A DNA stretch of 64,000 bases from an uncultured Rhizobiaceae bacterium (GTDB lineage Bacteria; Pseudomonadota; Alphaproteobacteria; Rhizobiales; Rhizobiaceae), in assembly GCA_958296345.1 (NCBI GenBank), contig CATQIJ010000013.1:372001-436000 (forward strand), given 5' to 3'. A program made the translations under genes and the position numbers. Of this stretch, positions 7,968-16,041 are shown piece after piece (position 1 is the stretch's first letter; the number at the start of each line of letters is the position of its first letter). The notes beneath the pieces were generated by a model. It did not search any database. It was not told the DNA's origin and saw only the letters and a list, made by a program, of their open reading frames with translations.

Positions 7968-9203
7968 ATGAGTCGTTTTATTATAATACTTACCATCGCT
8001 CTAAGCGTTTTTGTAACGCCTTCCCTTGCGCAAAATACCGCTAAGGTTGAAAGGCAATTTCAAGCATGGCTTCAAAATGATCTTTGGCCAGAGGCAAAAC
8101 GCAACGGTGTTTCCAAGCGCAATTTTAAAAAGGCCTTTAAGGGCGTAAAGCTAAACTGGAAATTACCTGATCTTGTTCCACCGGGAACAAAACCAAAGGC
8201 CAAGCGCAAACAGGTACAGACCGAGTTTAAATCTCCAGCGCGATATTTTAATCCAAACAACATGAACTCTGTGGTGAGCTCAGGCAAGAAACTGGCTAGC
8301 AAGCACAAGCGGTTATTGGCACGTATTGAAAAAAAGTATGGCGTACCTGGAAGCGTTCTCCTTGCCATATGGGGTCGCGAATCTGCTTTTGGGCGGGCAA
8401 ATATTCCTCATAATGCATTTCAAGTTTTGGCAACGAAAGCCTTCATGTCGACGCGCAAAGAGTTGTTTCGCAAGGAAGTTTTAGCTGCTCTTATTATCAT
8501 CGACAAAGGCTATGCCTCACCATCCCAGATGAAGTCTTCATGGGCTGGCGCTATGGGGCAACCGCAGTTTTTACCGTCTTCTTATTTGGAATATGCCGTT
8601 GATTTTGACGGTGATGGCAAGCGCAATATTTGGGGTTCTACCGGAGATACGCTGGCATCCATCGCGAATTACCTTAAAAAATATGGCTGGCAAACTGGGC
8701 GTGACTGGGGCTTTGAGGCGAGCATTCCAAACAACGTCTCTTGCGCGCTCGAAGGCCCTGATCAAATGCGCAAAATTTCCCAATGGTCAAAAGCTGGCGT
8801 AAAACGCATTTCAGGTAATGCTTTTCCTTCTCATGAGCAAAACAAGAAAGGCGCAATCTTATTACCCGCAGGACGTGGCGGCCCAGTGTTTGTTGCAACA
8901 CCAAATTTCTATGTGATTAAAAAATACAACAACTCAGATTTATACGCACTCTTCGTGGGCAATGTTGCTGACCGCATTCAATATTCCAACAAGCCGTTTC
9001 AAACAGGCTGGCAAAAAGTCTCTGGCAACAAGCGGCATGAAGTAAAGAAGATGCAAGAAGTTCTGATCTCAAAAGGCTATGATGTGGGCGGCGCTGATGG
9101 GTTAGCGGGCTTTAAAACACGCCGCTCAATAGGTGATTGGCAAAGCAAGAATGGTTTGAAACCAACTTGTTTTCCGAATGCTGGATTGGTGAAACGGTTT
9201 TGA
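7968..9203 (+). CDS. Lytic murein transglycosylase, MltB family
   Basis: A 411-residue secreted protein. The signal peptide spans about residues 1-21, with cleavage after SLA. The SLT/MltB catalytic domain follows, with the catalytic Glu138 in AIWGRESAFGR and the MltB-type motifs KSSWAGAMGQPQFLPSSY and DFDGDGKRNIW. A C-terminal peptidoglycan-binding domain of PG_binding_1 type covers about residues 345-405 (EVKKMQEVLISKGYDVGGAD). MltB enzymes cleave the MurNAc-GlcNAc bond and leave 1,6-anhydro ends during wall remodelling. No lipobox is seen, so it should be soluble in the periplasm. Length and residues are normal. Confidence 0.94.
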   Translation: MSRFIIILTIALSVFVTPSLAQNTAKVERQFQAWLQNDLWPEAKRNGVSKRNFKKAFKGVKLNWKLPDLVPPGTKPKAKRKQVQTEFKSPARYFNPNNMNSVVSSGKKLASKHKRLLARIEKKYGVPGSVLLAIWGRESAFGRANIPHNAFQVLATKAFMSTRKELFRKEVLAALIIIDKGYASPSQMKSSWAGAMGQPQFLPSSYLEYAVDFDGDGKRNIWGSTGDTLASIANYLKKYGWQTGRDWGFEASIPNNVSCALEGPDQMRKISQWSKAGVKRISGNAFPSHEQNKKGAILLPAGRGGPVFVATPNFYVIKKYNNSDLYALFVGNVADRIQYSNKPFQTGWQKVSGNKRHEVKKMQEVLISKGYDVGGADGLAGFKTRRSIGDWQSKNGLKPTCFPNAGLVKRF

Positions 9204-9637
9204 AGAAGATACAAATCACAATACATCCCTAACGGCTGTTGCTGACCCAGAGTGGACGCCTACTTTTGATAGGTTTATGACAGCTAGGCGAACTTTCTAC
9301 CGTTTTTAAACGTTGGCAGCATTCAACAGGCGACATAGGAATTATTGAACGAAAGTATGATTTAGCACTTTTACCTTCATGAAACGAATTTCACTTTGTG
9401 GGATCGTATCCCAGAAAACAACAGACATACTTATTCAGACTCGGCAGTGGTGCTATATTGTTCAACGACTGTAAACAAGTGGGACGATGAAAGTTTGAGG
9501 GGCAAACCAACAAACAGCTCCCAATTTAAAGAAAAATGACTTATAATTATTCACTCGCTAAGATGATTGTTCGTAGAATGAGCATTATTTATTCGAACTG
9601 AAACATATCTAGCTAGGTGCGCTACTGGAGCCGACGG
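9204..9637 (+). other. Gene-free gap before an unrecognised gene
   Basis: About 430 bp with no convincing reading frame on either strand. The only clear structure is a small perfect inverted repeat TGGGAT-CGT-ATCCCA at 9399-9413. Composition is similar to that of the chromosome. It may contain remnants of a decayed gene, but I recognise nothing. The promoter of the downstream gene should lie here. Confidence 0.5.
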
Positions 9638-10417
9638 ATGGAGATAGCTACTTTGTTAAAATACCTTCCACTCATTCACGACATGCCCGCGCCGTGGAAA
9701 TGGATTACGAGCGCGTTAATTGGTGTTGGTTTAGTTTCCCTTTTTTTGGCATTCTTGATGATAATTTTGTCTCCAAAACGTACACAAACATCCAAATGCG
9801 AAGAAATCACTATCACATTTTCAAATAATACAATGGCAGTATTATCCTGTATTGATAATGTCTACACTCCTCCTGATGGCGATCCACTTCGGTATAAAGT
9901 GCTCAGCATTTATCAAGGGTTTTCATGGTCTTTTGCAGATTCGGATCTTTTTTTAGACGTAAGCGAAGGTAAAATATCGCTTGAAAGATTCGACGAGTTG
10001 GTTTTGTCAGCCCCCGAAATAGTTGAACGGTTTAGCACCGTTGATACGCTTGTAGCTATCGGATTGTCGTCTGGAGCTCCAAAAGGATTGGAAGTTTCCA
10101 AGCACCTAACTTTAGCAAGCGAACGTGCCAATAATTTAGGTGACAGAATATTGAGAAGAACGGTGAAGCCGAAAGGTGAAGCCAAAAAAACAATCTATTC
10201 TTGTTCCTTTGGATATAACGAGAGTCCAACCGAGGAAAATACAACTGAAGAATTACTTCAAAGAACTATAATAATTCTGGGTGTAGAAAGACGAATAACC
10301 AGTGAAAAATTGAAAGCACTAATGGCTGCAGAATTACCCAAATTGGGTTCCGATCTTGTTATATCGCCACAAGAATACTCACTGTTCCCGGACGAACTTT
10401 CTTGTCGTTCTCATTAA
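9638..10417 (+). CDS. Unrecognised membrane-anchored protein
   Basis: About 259 residues from ATG 9638, chosen over GTG 9617 because a GGAG site lies 7 bases upstream. One strong transmembrane segment (about residues 25-48, SALIGVGLVSLFLAFLMIIL) is followed by a hydrophilic domain with few Cys. The middle section (VDTLVAIGLSSGAPKGLEV, then LASERANNLGDRIL) resembles the peptidoglycan-proximal part of OmpA-like proteins, where a V-x-G-x-A-S core precedes an Arg-rich A-x-x-R-A helix. This is a faint likeness, not an assignment. The gene is isolated from conserved synteny and lies next to a block of inverted repeats, so it looks accessory. The last 39 bp overlap a dubious convergent frame. Confidence 0.6.
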   Translation: MEIATLLKYLPLIHDMPAPWKWITSALIGVGLVSLFLAFLMIILSPKRTQTSKCEEITITFSNNTMAVLSCIDNVYTPPDGDPLRYKVLSIYQGFSWSFADSDLFLDVSEGKISLERFDELVLSAPEIVERFSTVDTLVAIGLSSGAPKGLEVSKHLTLASERANNLGDRILRRTVKPKGEAKKTIYSCSFGYNESPTEENTTEELLQRTIIILGVERRITSEKLKALMAAELPKLGSDLVISPQEYSLFPDELSCRSH

Positions 10418-10711
10418 TGGTGAGGTAGGGCTCTTTACGGCCATAAGGCATTTTCTAAACTTTGTAGCTTCTGGCACATAACTGCCATTGAATAAATAAT
10501 TTCCCAAAAAACTTTTCCCCACTTTCCATACTAGCTCCATAATCCTTGTATTACTTGTTTCGGCAAACGGCGGCTCATGACCGAAGTGTTCCGTGGAATG
10601 AGCGAAAGCAGAGCGGTGCGTTGTTGTTCTTGGGTGTTTGGATGGGGAACTGTTTGAACATGGTGAGATGAAATGAAAACGGTCATGGTTGCGTGTCGGG
10701 CGCAATCTCAC
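10379..10711 (-). CDS. Dubious ORF, 110 residues
   Basis: An open frame of 110 codons, rich in His, Ser, Thr, Arg and Pro in the first half (TTTHRSAFAHSTEHFGHEPP), then more protein-like (MELVWKVGKSFLGNYLFNGS). It starts inside the inverted-repeat block and ends overlapping the convergent gene by 39 bp. I see no convincing ribosome-binding site. Its amino-acid use is unlike its neighbours. It may be a chance frame over a structured RNA or repeat, or a real accessory gene. I would not rely on it without a homologue search. Confidence 0.25.
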   Translation of the reverse strand: MRLRPTRNHDRFHFISPCSNSSPSKHPRTTTHRSAFAHSTEHFGHEPPFAETSNTRIMELVWKVGKSFLGNYLFNGSYVPEATKFRKCLMAVKSPTSPLMRTTRKFVREQ

Positions 10712-10896
10712 CTCGAAGGCTGATCCCGCGCGATTTATCCCGTGAGGCGGTACTCAAAATCTCTGCGTGGAGTTCTCAGTTGAGAGCCACAACTATAAAC
10801 ATTAGAGGTTCTAAACTGAGGACTCCGCATGTTTGTGCTCCCTCCGTAGCAGGGCAAGACTTTGGCGTTTAGCCAAAACGCTTGCCCGTGAACGGA
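10576..10896. repeat. GC-richer block of nested inverted repeats, candidate structured RNA
   Basis: Several complementary arms lie in series. CATGACCG (10576-10583) pairs with CGGTCATG (10680-10687). CTCAC (10707-10711) pairs with GTGAG (10742-10746). GCGTGGAGTTCTCAGTT (10765-10781) pairs with AACTGAGGACTCCGC (10814-10828), with one bulge and a G-U. TCCGT (10843-10847) with ACGGA (10892-10896) encloses GGGCAAG/CTTGCCC and TTTGGC/GCCAAA. The block is more GC-rich than its surroundings. It matches none of the RNA families I could test by eye (tmRNA, RNase P, SRP). It could be an RNA gene, a repeat or a palindromic mobile element. The strand is unknown. Confidence 0.5.
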
Positions 10897-11014
10897 CGAT
10901 AAGGCAGATGCCTAATCGGAAAAGGAAAAATGGACACCACAGTTCAGCAATGGGCGAATGAATGTAAACACACGACTTTTCCTCTACCCTTGTGGGAGAA
11001 GGGGAAATTATTCA

Positions 11015-11041
11015 ATAAAAAAGGGCAGCAAAGCCACCCTT
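11015..11041 (-). terminator. Rho-independent terminator of cspA
   Basis: Stem AAGGG-x2-GC pairs with GC-x2-CCCTT around an AAA loop at 11021-11041. On the minus strand it is followed by six T residues. It lies 28 bp beyond the cspA stop. Confidence 0.9.
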
Positions 11042-11069
11042 GATCGTCTCTTAATCTTCAAAAGAAGAA

Positions 11070-11279
11070 TTATGCAGCTTGGATTGTGTCCACTGCTGTT
11101 TTGCCTGAACGTTGGTCTACAGCTGTTGTGAAAGCAACTTTTTGGCCTTCAGAAAGACCTGACATGCCTGCACGCTCTAGAGCTGTAGCATGTACGAATA
11201 CGTCTGTTCCGCCGTCTTCAGGTTGAATGAAACCAAAACCTTTTTGGTCGTTATAAAATTTTACTGTGCCATTAGTCAC
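11070..11279 (-). CDS. cspA: Cold-shock protein, CspA family
   Basis: A 69-residue single cold-shock domain. RNP1 is KGFGFIQPE (about residues 13-21) and RNP2 is DVFVHATAL (about 26-34). The start MTNGTVKFYNDQKG is family-typical. These proteins bind single-stranded RNA and DNA and melt RNA structure, often at low temperature. Length is normal. A strong terminator follows. The upstream leader of 100-150 bases, before the divergent coaBC gene, could hold a cold-responsive 5' UTR, but I saw no diagnostic structure. It is convergent with the accessory segment. Confidence 0.95.
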   Translation of the reverse strand: MTNGTVKFYNDQKGFGFIQPEDGGTDVFVHATALERAGMSGLSEGQKVAFTTAVDQRSGKTAVDTIQAA

Positions 11280-11474
11280 GAGTATTTTCCTTTTTAAATA
11301 AAACGTTACACTCGGTATTGAGTGAAAGCGTCGTTGTCGTCAATTTTGGGAAGTAATCGTGGTAGGCGCGGTTCAATTTATGAATGCGCAAGACTAGTCA
11401 GTAGTTCGGCAAAATATCAGGTACGTACGCATTACACGTAAATTGTGGCAAATACAAGACTTTTGTATTGACCG

Positions 11475-11517
11475 CAATGCAATCATTTTATTACTATATT
11501 TGATATCAATGCAATCA
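11475..11517. repeat. 11-bp direct repeat upstream of coaBC, possible operator
   Basis: CAATGCAATCA occurs perfectly at 11475-11485 and again at 11507-11517, 32 bp apart (about three helical turns). The second copy ends 12 bp before the chosen coaBC start and overlaps the palindrome TGATATCA (11501-11508). Because coaBC carries an N-terminal ribbon-helix-helix domain, the repeat is a candidate site for autoregulation. This is inferred from position and spacing. Confidence 0.5.
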
Positions 11518-11529
11518 CATGGACGTATA

Positions 11530-12963
11530 ATGGCCAGCATTACGATACGAAATTTAGACGAAAAAACCAAGCAAGCGCTTCGGGAACGGGCGGCGAAAAA
11601 TGGAAACTCTATGGAGGAAGAAGCACGGCTGCTTCTTGGCGATGCAAAAAACACCCCCCCTGCTGAATTAAAACCTCAGCCAGCAAGTCTTCATCAAGAA
11701 CAGGATGTAAGTTTACACTCTTTAAACCTGAAAAATAAGCGTATTCTTCTTATTATAGGGGGCGGCATCGCAGCTTATAAATGCCTTGATCTAATTCGCA
11801 GATTACGAGAATGCGGCGCTTTAGTTCGCCCTGTTATGACAAAAGCGGCACAAGAATTTATCACACCGTTATCCGTTTCTGCGATTGCCAATGACAAGGT
11901 TTTTACGGAGCTTTTTGATCGTGACGATGAACACGATATTGGTCACATCAGACTTTCGCGTGAAGCTGACCTCATTGTAGTGGCTCCTGCAACTGCTGAC
12001 CTCATGGCAAAAATGGCGCAAGGCCACGCGAATGATCTTGCTTCAACCGTTTTATTAGCAACGAACAAGCCAGTTCTGATTGCTCCAGCCATGAATCCTC
12101 AAATGTGGTCGCATCCAGCAACGCAGCGGAATATAAAAACACTGCACAGCGACGGCATCCATTTTATTGGTCCTAATGCGGGTGAAATGGCTGAGAGCGG
12201 TGAAGCCGGCTATGGCCGCATGGCAGAACCAATGGAGATTGTCGGCAGTATTGGAAACTTAATTGGAAACTTACTTGTTCCTGACAACACTCCAAAACCC
12301 CTTGCTGGGAAACGTGCAATTGTTACCTCTGGCCCAACCCATGAACCAATTGACCCTGTGCGCTACATCGCTAACCGTTCATCAGGCAAACAGGGTCATG
12401 CGATTGCTCACGCCTTAGCCCAAGCAGGGGCAGAAGTGATTTTGGTCTCTGGGCCCGTCGACATTCCTGCGCCTCAAAATTGCGAAGTCATACATATTCA
12501 AACGGCGCGTGAAATGCAAAAGGCTGTAGAAACTGCCTTACCAGCAGATATTGCTGTGATGGTGGCAGCTGTTGCAGATTGGCGCTCGGTTGATGAGGCT
12601 GATGAGAAGATGAAGAAAGATAATGGCAAAGGCCCTTCTTCACTCAAGCTAACGGAAAATCCAGACATTCTAAAAGGCCTTGGCCATCATAAAAAACGCC
12701 CTGCGCTTCTTGTTGGCTTTGCTGCTGAAACAGAAAACCTTGAAAAACACGCAAAGGCTAAACTGAAAAGTAAAAACGCTGATTGGATTATTGCTAACGA
12801 TGTTTCGCCTGAAGGTGGCGTTATGGGCGGCGACAAGAACACAGTGAAACGATTAAGCAACTCTGGCATTGAAGATTGGCCTGAAATGGACAAGAGTGGC
12901 GTAGCGCAAAAACTTGTCGATGAGATTATTAAACATTTCATCATTGAAACAGTAGACATATAA
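11530..12963 (+). CDS. coaBC: FitA-like RHH domain fused to CoaBC (phosphopantothenoylcysteine synthetase/decarboxylase)
   Basis: A 477-residue protein from ATG 11530. An ATG-less extension upstream is in frame, but the sequence from MASITIRNLD is the first that resembles a protein family. Residues 1-38 form a FitA-type ribbon-helix-helix domain (MASITIRNLDEKTKQALRER, then NGNSMEEEARLLL). After a Pro/Gln-rich linker (40-68) comes the CoaC flavoprotein: KRILLIIGGGIAAYK (70-84), His139 in GHIRLS, and PAMNPQMW (187-194). CoaB follows from about 255 (SGPTHEPIDPVRYIANRSSG) with KLTENPDIL. The two enzyme halves make 4'-phosphopantothenoylcysteine and decarboxylate it in CoA synthesis. CoaBC normally starts near residue 68, so the DNA-binding domain is an addition. 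No cognate toxin gene is present. Confidence 0.93.
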   Translation: MASITIRNLDEKTKQALRERAAKNGNSMEEEARLLLGDAKNTPPAELKPQPASLHQEQDVSLHSLNLKNKRILLIIGGGIAAYKCLDLIRRLRECGALVRPVMTKAAQEFITPLSVSAIANDKVFTELFDRDDEHDIGHIRLSREADLIVVAPATADLMAKMAQGHANDLASTVLLATNKPVLIAPAMNPQMWSHPATQRNIKTLHSDGIHFIGPNAGEMAESGEAGYGRMAEPMEIVGSIGNLIGNLLVPDNTPKPLAGKRAIVTSGPTHEPIDPVRYIANRSSGKQGHAIAHALAQAGAEVILVSGPVDIPAPQNCEVIHIQTAREMQKAVETALPADIAVMVAAVADWRSVDEADEKMKKDNGKGPSSLKLTENPDILKGLGHHKKRPALLVGFAAETENLEKHAKAKLKSKNADWIIANDVSPEGGVMGGDKNTVKRLSNSGIEDWPEMDKSGVAQKLVDEIIKHFIIETVDI

Positions 12964-12986
12964 TCATTCACGAAATGGAGCATTCT

Positions 12987-13388
12987 ATGACCCCACTTAC
13001 TCTTGGAATTGACCACCTTGGCTTAACTGTTTCTGACTTGGATAAAACGATTTCTTTTTTTACCGAATGCCTAGGCTGGAAAGAGGTTGGCGGAAAACCT
13101 GATTATCCATCAAAGTTTATTTCTGATGGAAATTCAGTGCTGACCATTTGGCAAGCTCAAACAGATACGCCTATAAGTTTTAATCGCAAAACCAATATTG
13201 GCCTGCATCACGTAGCTTTTAAAATCCCTACCGAAGAAGCACTGAACGATGCGTTTGCTAAAATTAAAGACTGGCCTGGTGTGAATGTTGAATGCTCACC
13301 AGAGTTTTCAGGTGCAGGACCAAAAGTACATTTTTTCATTAATGAACCAGGCGGCAACCGCCTAGAATTTGCGTATGATCCAAGATGA
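12987..13388 (+). CDS. VOC (glyoxalase/bleomycin resistance) family protein
   Basis: A 133-residue vicinal-oxygen-chelate protein. It has paired beta-alpha-beta-beta-beta units, with His in [11 protein letters not shown] near the N-terminus, His in [10 protein letters not shown] in the middle and Glu in [11 protein letters not shown] near the end, a possible metal triad. The start at 12987 is preferred over ATG 12975 because GGAG at 12977-12980 is spaced 6 bases from it. Function within the superfamily (lyase, dioxygenase or binding protein) cannot be told. The stop overlaps the dut start (ATGA), so the two are translationally coupled, and both may be read through from coaBC 23 bp upstream. 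Confidence 0.85.
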   Translation: MTPLTLGIDHLGLTVSDLDKTISFFTECLGWKEVGGKPDYPSKFISDGNSVLTIWQAQTDTPISFNRKTNIGLHHVAFKIPTEEALNDAFAKIKDWPGVNVECSPEFSGAGPKVHFFINEPGGNRLEFAYDPR

Positions 13389-13834
13389 GTACATTAAACT
13401 TAATTAGAATGCCTCACGCTGAGGGGCTGGAACTTCCCTCGTATGAAACGCAAGATGCAGCAGGCATGGACTTACGTGCAGCTGTTCCTGAAAATGAGCC
13501 GCTGATTTTAAAAATAGGCAAGCGTATTCTTGTGCCAACGGGTCTCGTTATGGAAATACCAAAAGGCCACGAAGGGCAAATCCGCCCCCGTTCTGGTCTA
13601 GCCTATAAAAATGGGATTACTTGTCTAAACACTCCAGGCACAATTGACGTGGATTATCGCGGTGAAGTAATGGTGCTTTTAATAAATCACGGTGAAAAGA
13701 CATTCAAAATAGAACGCGGAATGCGCATCGCTCAAATGGTGATTGCACCTGTAATACAAGTTGAAATTACTGAAAGTTCGCTTGCTGGCGAAACCGATCG
13801 TGGCTCTGGTGGTTTTGGCTCAACGGGGGTTTAA
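13385..13834 (+). CDS. dut: dUTP diphosphatase (dUTPase)
   Basis: A 149-residue trimeric dUTPase with all five motifs: AGMDLRA (1), RPRSGLA (2), [11 protein letters not shown] (3), [12 protein letters not shown] (4) and the C-terminal P-loop-like [10 protein letters not shown] (5). The enzyme hydrolyses dUTP to dUMP and PPi, keeping uracil out of DNA and feeding thymidylate synthesis. The start codon overlaps the upstream VOC stop. The coaBC-dut linkage is conserved in many proteobacteria; here a VOC gene is inserted. It is convergent with a PfkB kinase only 13 bp away, with no visible terminator. Confidence 0.97.
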   Translation: MSTLNLIRMPHAEGLELPSYETQDAAGMDLRAAVPENEPLILKIGKRILVPTGLVMEIPKGHEGQIRPRSGLAYKNGITCLNTPGTIDVDYRGEVMVLLINHGEKTFKIERGMRIAQMVIAPVIQVEITESSLAGETDRGSGGFGSTGV

Positions 13835-13847
13835 GCTTTCGGCATGC

Positions 13848-14885
13848 TCAAGATGAAGCCCGTATAATTAATTCATCTGCGTTCAATAATCCATCTGTTG
13901 TATTTACAAACGACACTACCGAAGAAGCATTATGTGCTGCTTGTAATAGCGCTTGTTTTGCTCCGTGACCTGATCTTAGACCCCAAGCAAGTGTTGAGAC
14001 AAACGAGTCGCCAGCTCCCGCAGTTCCTGCAACTTTTGCTGGAATGACTTCTTGATGGTGAAGGGTCTTGCCATCGAATAAATAAGCACCTTTAGCACCA
14101 TGTGTAATCAAAACATGCTCTGGCCCATGCGAATGAAGCGTTTCACAGAATTTCTTTAGGCAAATTTCCCCACCTTGAGAGTGAATGACTGGGTCGCTCT
14201 TTGCAGGCGTTCCCCAATCAAGATTTGAATCAATTGCAGAAAGACAAGGAACCAGCGCCGCAGCTTCAACCTTATTGATGGAAATTAAAGACATATTCTT
14301 AGCCGCAGTTAAAACTGTATTTGCGCGTTTAGTGATTTGTCTAATTCCAGGATTAGATGAGAAAAAAGCACCTGCTTCTTTGGCTAATATTGAAATTTCA
14401 GGGAGCATGTTTGCTGATGCCCCACTAAGCGGTGCTGCATGAACAATATCTGCTTCTGATATTTTTATTTTTTTTAAGTCAGATTGGACAAGCGATGTAT
14501 TAGCGCCGCGCTGGGTAAAAATTGCAGCGTTTTTTTCATGACTGGCAATCATTACGGCTGAGCCAGTGGATTGACTATCATCAATCAAAACACACCCCAT
14601 ATCCAAACCGTGGTCAATGCAATTTTTGACGATGTAGTCCCTTGGAACATCATCACCCATCTTAACAACTGGACTTGCTTCGCACCCAAGTTTCGTAAAA
14701 CAAATAGCCGTGTTAAGCGCACCACCGCCAATATGACGAGTAATTGTTTCTGCCTCAACTTTACGACCCGGCTCTACAAGTAAATATTGCTGATTAGAGT
14801 TTGATAGTGAAATCTGCTCAATGGATTCTGAACTAATAACCGTAATGATATCAATCATTGCAGAGCCAAAGGTAATCGTTTTCAT
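13848..14885 (-). CDS. PfkB-family carbohydrate/nucleoside kinase
   Basis: A 345-residue ribokinase-like protein. The first PfkB signature region is HIGGGALNTAICFTKLG (about residues 51-67) and the second is AGTAGAGDSF with catalytic Asp293. Members phosphorylate sugars or nucleosides using ATP. The substrate cannot be read from these motifs; ribose, fructose, 2-keto-3-deoxygluconate and adenosine kinases all share them. It lies 15 bp downstream of the 2-hydroxyacid dehydrogenase on the same strand, so the two form an operon. A glycerate or sugar-acid pathway is conceivable from this pairing but is only inference. Confidence 0.87.
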   Translation of the reverse strand: MKTITFGSAMIDIITVISSESIEQISLSNSNQQYLLVEPGRKVEAETITRHIGGGALNTAICFTKLGCEASPVVKMGDDVPRDYIVKNCIDHGLDMGCVLIDDSQSTGSAVMIASHEKNAAIFTQRGANTSLVQSDLKKIKISEADIVHAAPLSGASANMLPEISILAKEAGAFFSSNPGIRQITKRANTVLTAAKNMSLISINKVEAAALVPCLSAIDSNLDWGTPAKSDPVIHSQGGEICLKKFCETLHSHGPEHVLITHGAKGAYLFDGKTLHHQEVIPAKVAGTAGAGDSFVSTLAWGLRSGHGAKQALLQAAHNASSVVSFVNTTDGLLNADELIIRASS

Positions 14886-14900
14886 ATCTTTACTCTAAAC

Positions 14901-15896
14901 TTAAGCTTCACTTGGCAAAACACGATCTGGCGGACGATGGCTATCAGCCCATGTTCTGATGTTAATCAAAACGCGGTCGCCCATCTCGACGCGACCCTCT
15001 TTGGTAGCAGAACCCATACGAGGCAAAACGACAACTTTACCCTTTTTCACCAACGCCTTAAGATCGTCACTAACAGCAGGTTCGTTTTCAAACACGTCCA
15101 ACCCAGCGCCAGCAATTTTGCCATGTGAGATTGCAAGAATAAGTGATTTTTCGTCAATCACTTCACCGCGCGCTGTATTGATAATGACTGAACCTGGCTG
15201 CATCAATGCTAAGCGTTCTTGAGAAAGCATATGAAATGTTTCAGATGTATATGGACAATTAATTGAAAGAAAATCAACGCGAGGTAGCATCTGATCCAGA
15301 TCATCCCAATAGGTTGCCTCAAGTTCATCTTCAACTGCGGTATTAGCTTGATTGCGGTTATGATAATGAATTGAGAGGCCAAATGCCTTTGCTCGCCTTG
15401 CAACAGCTGTGCCAATTCTACCCATGCCAATAATACCGAGGCGTTTGCCCCAAATACGATTACCCAGCATCCAAGTTGGTGACCACCCGTGCCACTCATC
15501 TTTATTAATCGCTTGAGCTCCTTCTACAAACCGCCTCGAAACAGCAATCATCAAGCCCATAGCCATATCAGCGGTGTCTTCAGTCAGAACATTAGGCGTG
15601 TTTGTAACCGCAATTCCTTTTTTAGCAGCAGCGGCAACATCAATATTGTCAACACCGTTACCAAAATTTGCAATTAACTTAAGTTGTGGCCCAGCTTTTT
15701 CAATTAAGTCTGCGTCAATATTATCTGTTACGGTTGGCACCAAAACGTCTGCTTTTTGAATAGCATCTACCAGTTGCTCTTTAGTCAAAGCAATGTCTTT
15801 TAGATTCAAGGTAGTTATAAATAACTCTCGCATCCTCGTTTCGACAGAATCTGGTAATTTACGTGTTACAATAACGACAGGTTTCTTTTTACTCAT
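14901..15896 (-). CDS. D-2-hydroxyacid dehydrogenase, glyoxylate reductase-like, with altered active site
   Basis: A 331-residue NAD(P)-dependent dehydrogenase resembling GyaR/glyoxylate reductase. Motifs are FGNGVDNIDVAAA (78-90), the Rossmann GMGRIGTAVA (157-166), catalytic Arg243 in NTARGEVID and Glu272 in FENEP. The catalytic His normally found in LPH-x-GSAT is replaced: the sequence reads VLPRMGSAT with Arg293 encoded by CGT, one base from CAT. As read, the enzyme lacks its acid/base residue and may be inactive. The rest of the protein is full length and undisturbed, so a point mutation or a sequence error is likely. It is the first gene of an operon with the PfkB kinase. Confidence 0.9.
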   Translation of the reverse strand: MSKKKPVVIVTRKLPDSVETRMRELFITTLNLKDIALTKEQLVDAIQKADVLVPTVTDNIDADLIEKAGPQLKLIANFGNGVDNIDVAAAAKKGIAVTNTPNVLTEDTADMAMGLMIAVSRRFVEGAQAINKDEWHGWSPTWMLGNRIWGKRLGIIGMGRIGTAVARRAKAFGLSIHYHNRNQANTAVEDELEATYWDDLDQMLPRVDFLSINCPYTSETFHMLSQERLALMQPGSVIINTARGEVIDEKSLILAISHGKIAGAGLDVFENEPAVSDDLKALVKKGKVVVLPRMGSATKEGRVEMGDRVLINIRTWADSHRPPDRVLPSEA

Positions 15897-16041
15897 TTTT
15901 CAATTCCGATGATGACTTAAAGCCAAATGTTGACGTGGTATTAACGCTCTTAGAATACCAAGGTATTTGATATATTTATAAGGCCGTACTGGCAATACTA
16001 AAGCAAGAATTTCGTTTACAAGAAATACTAGGAGAAAACTG

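Noticed and set aside
10897..10910. AAGGCAGATGCC as part of an SRP RNA
   Set aside because: The adjacent GGAAGCAGCC core of SRP RNA is absent.
12687..13016. 109-codon minus-strand frame across the coaBC end
   Set aside because: Shadow of coaBC; no start signal and no likeness.
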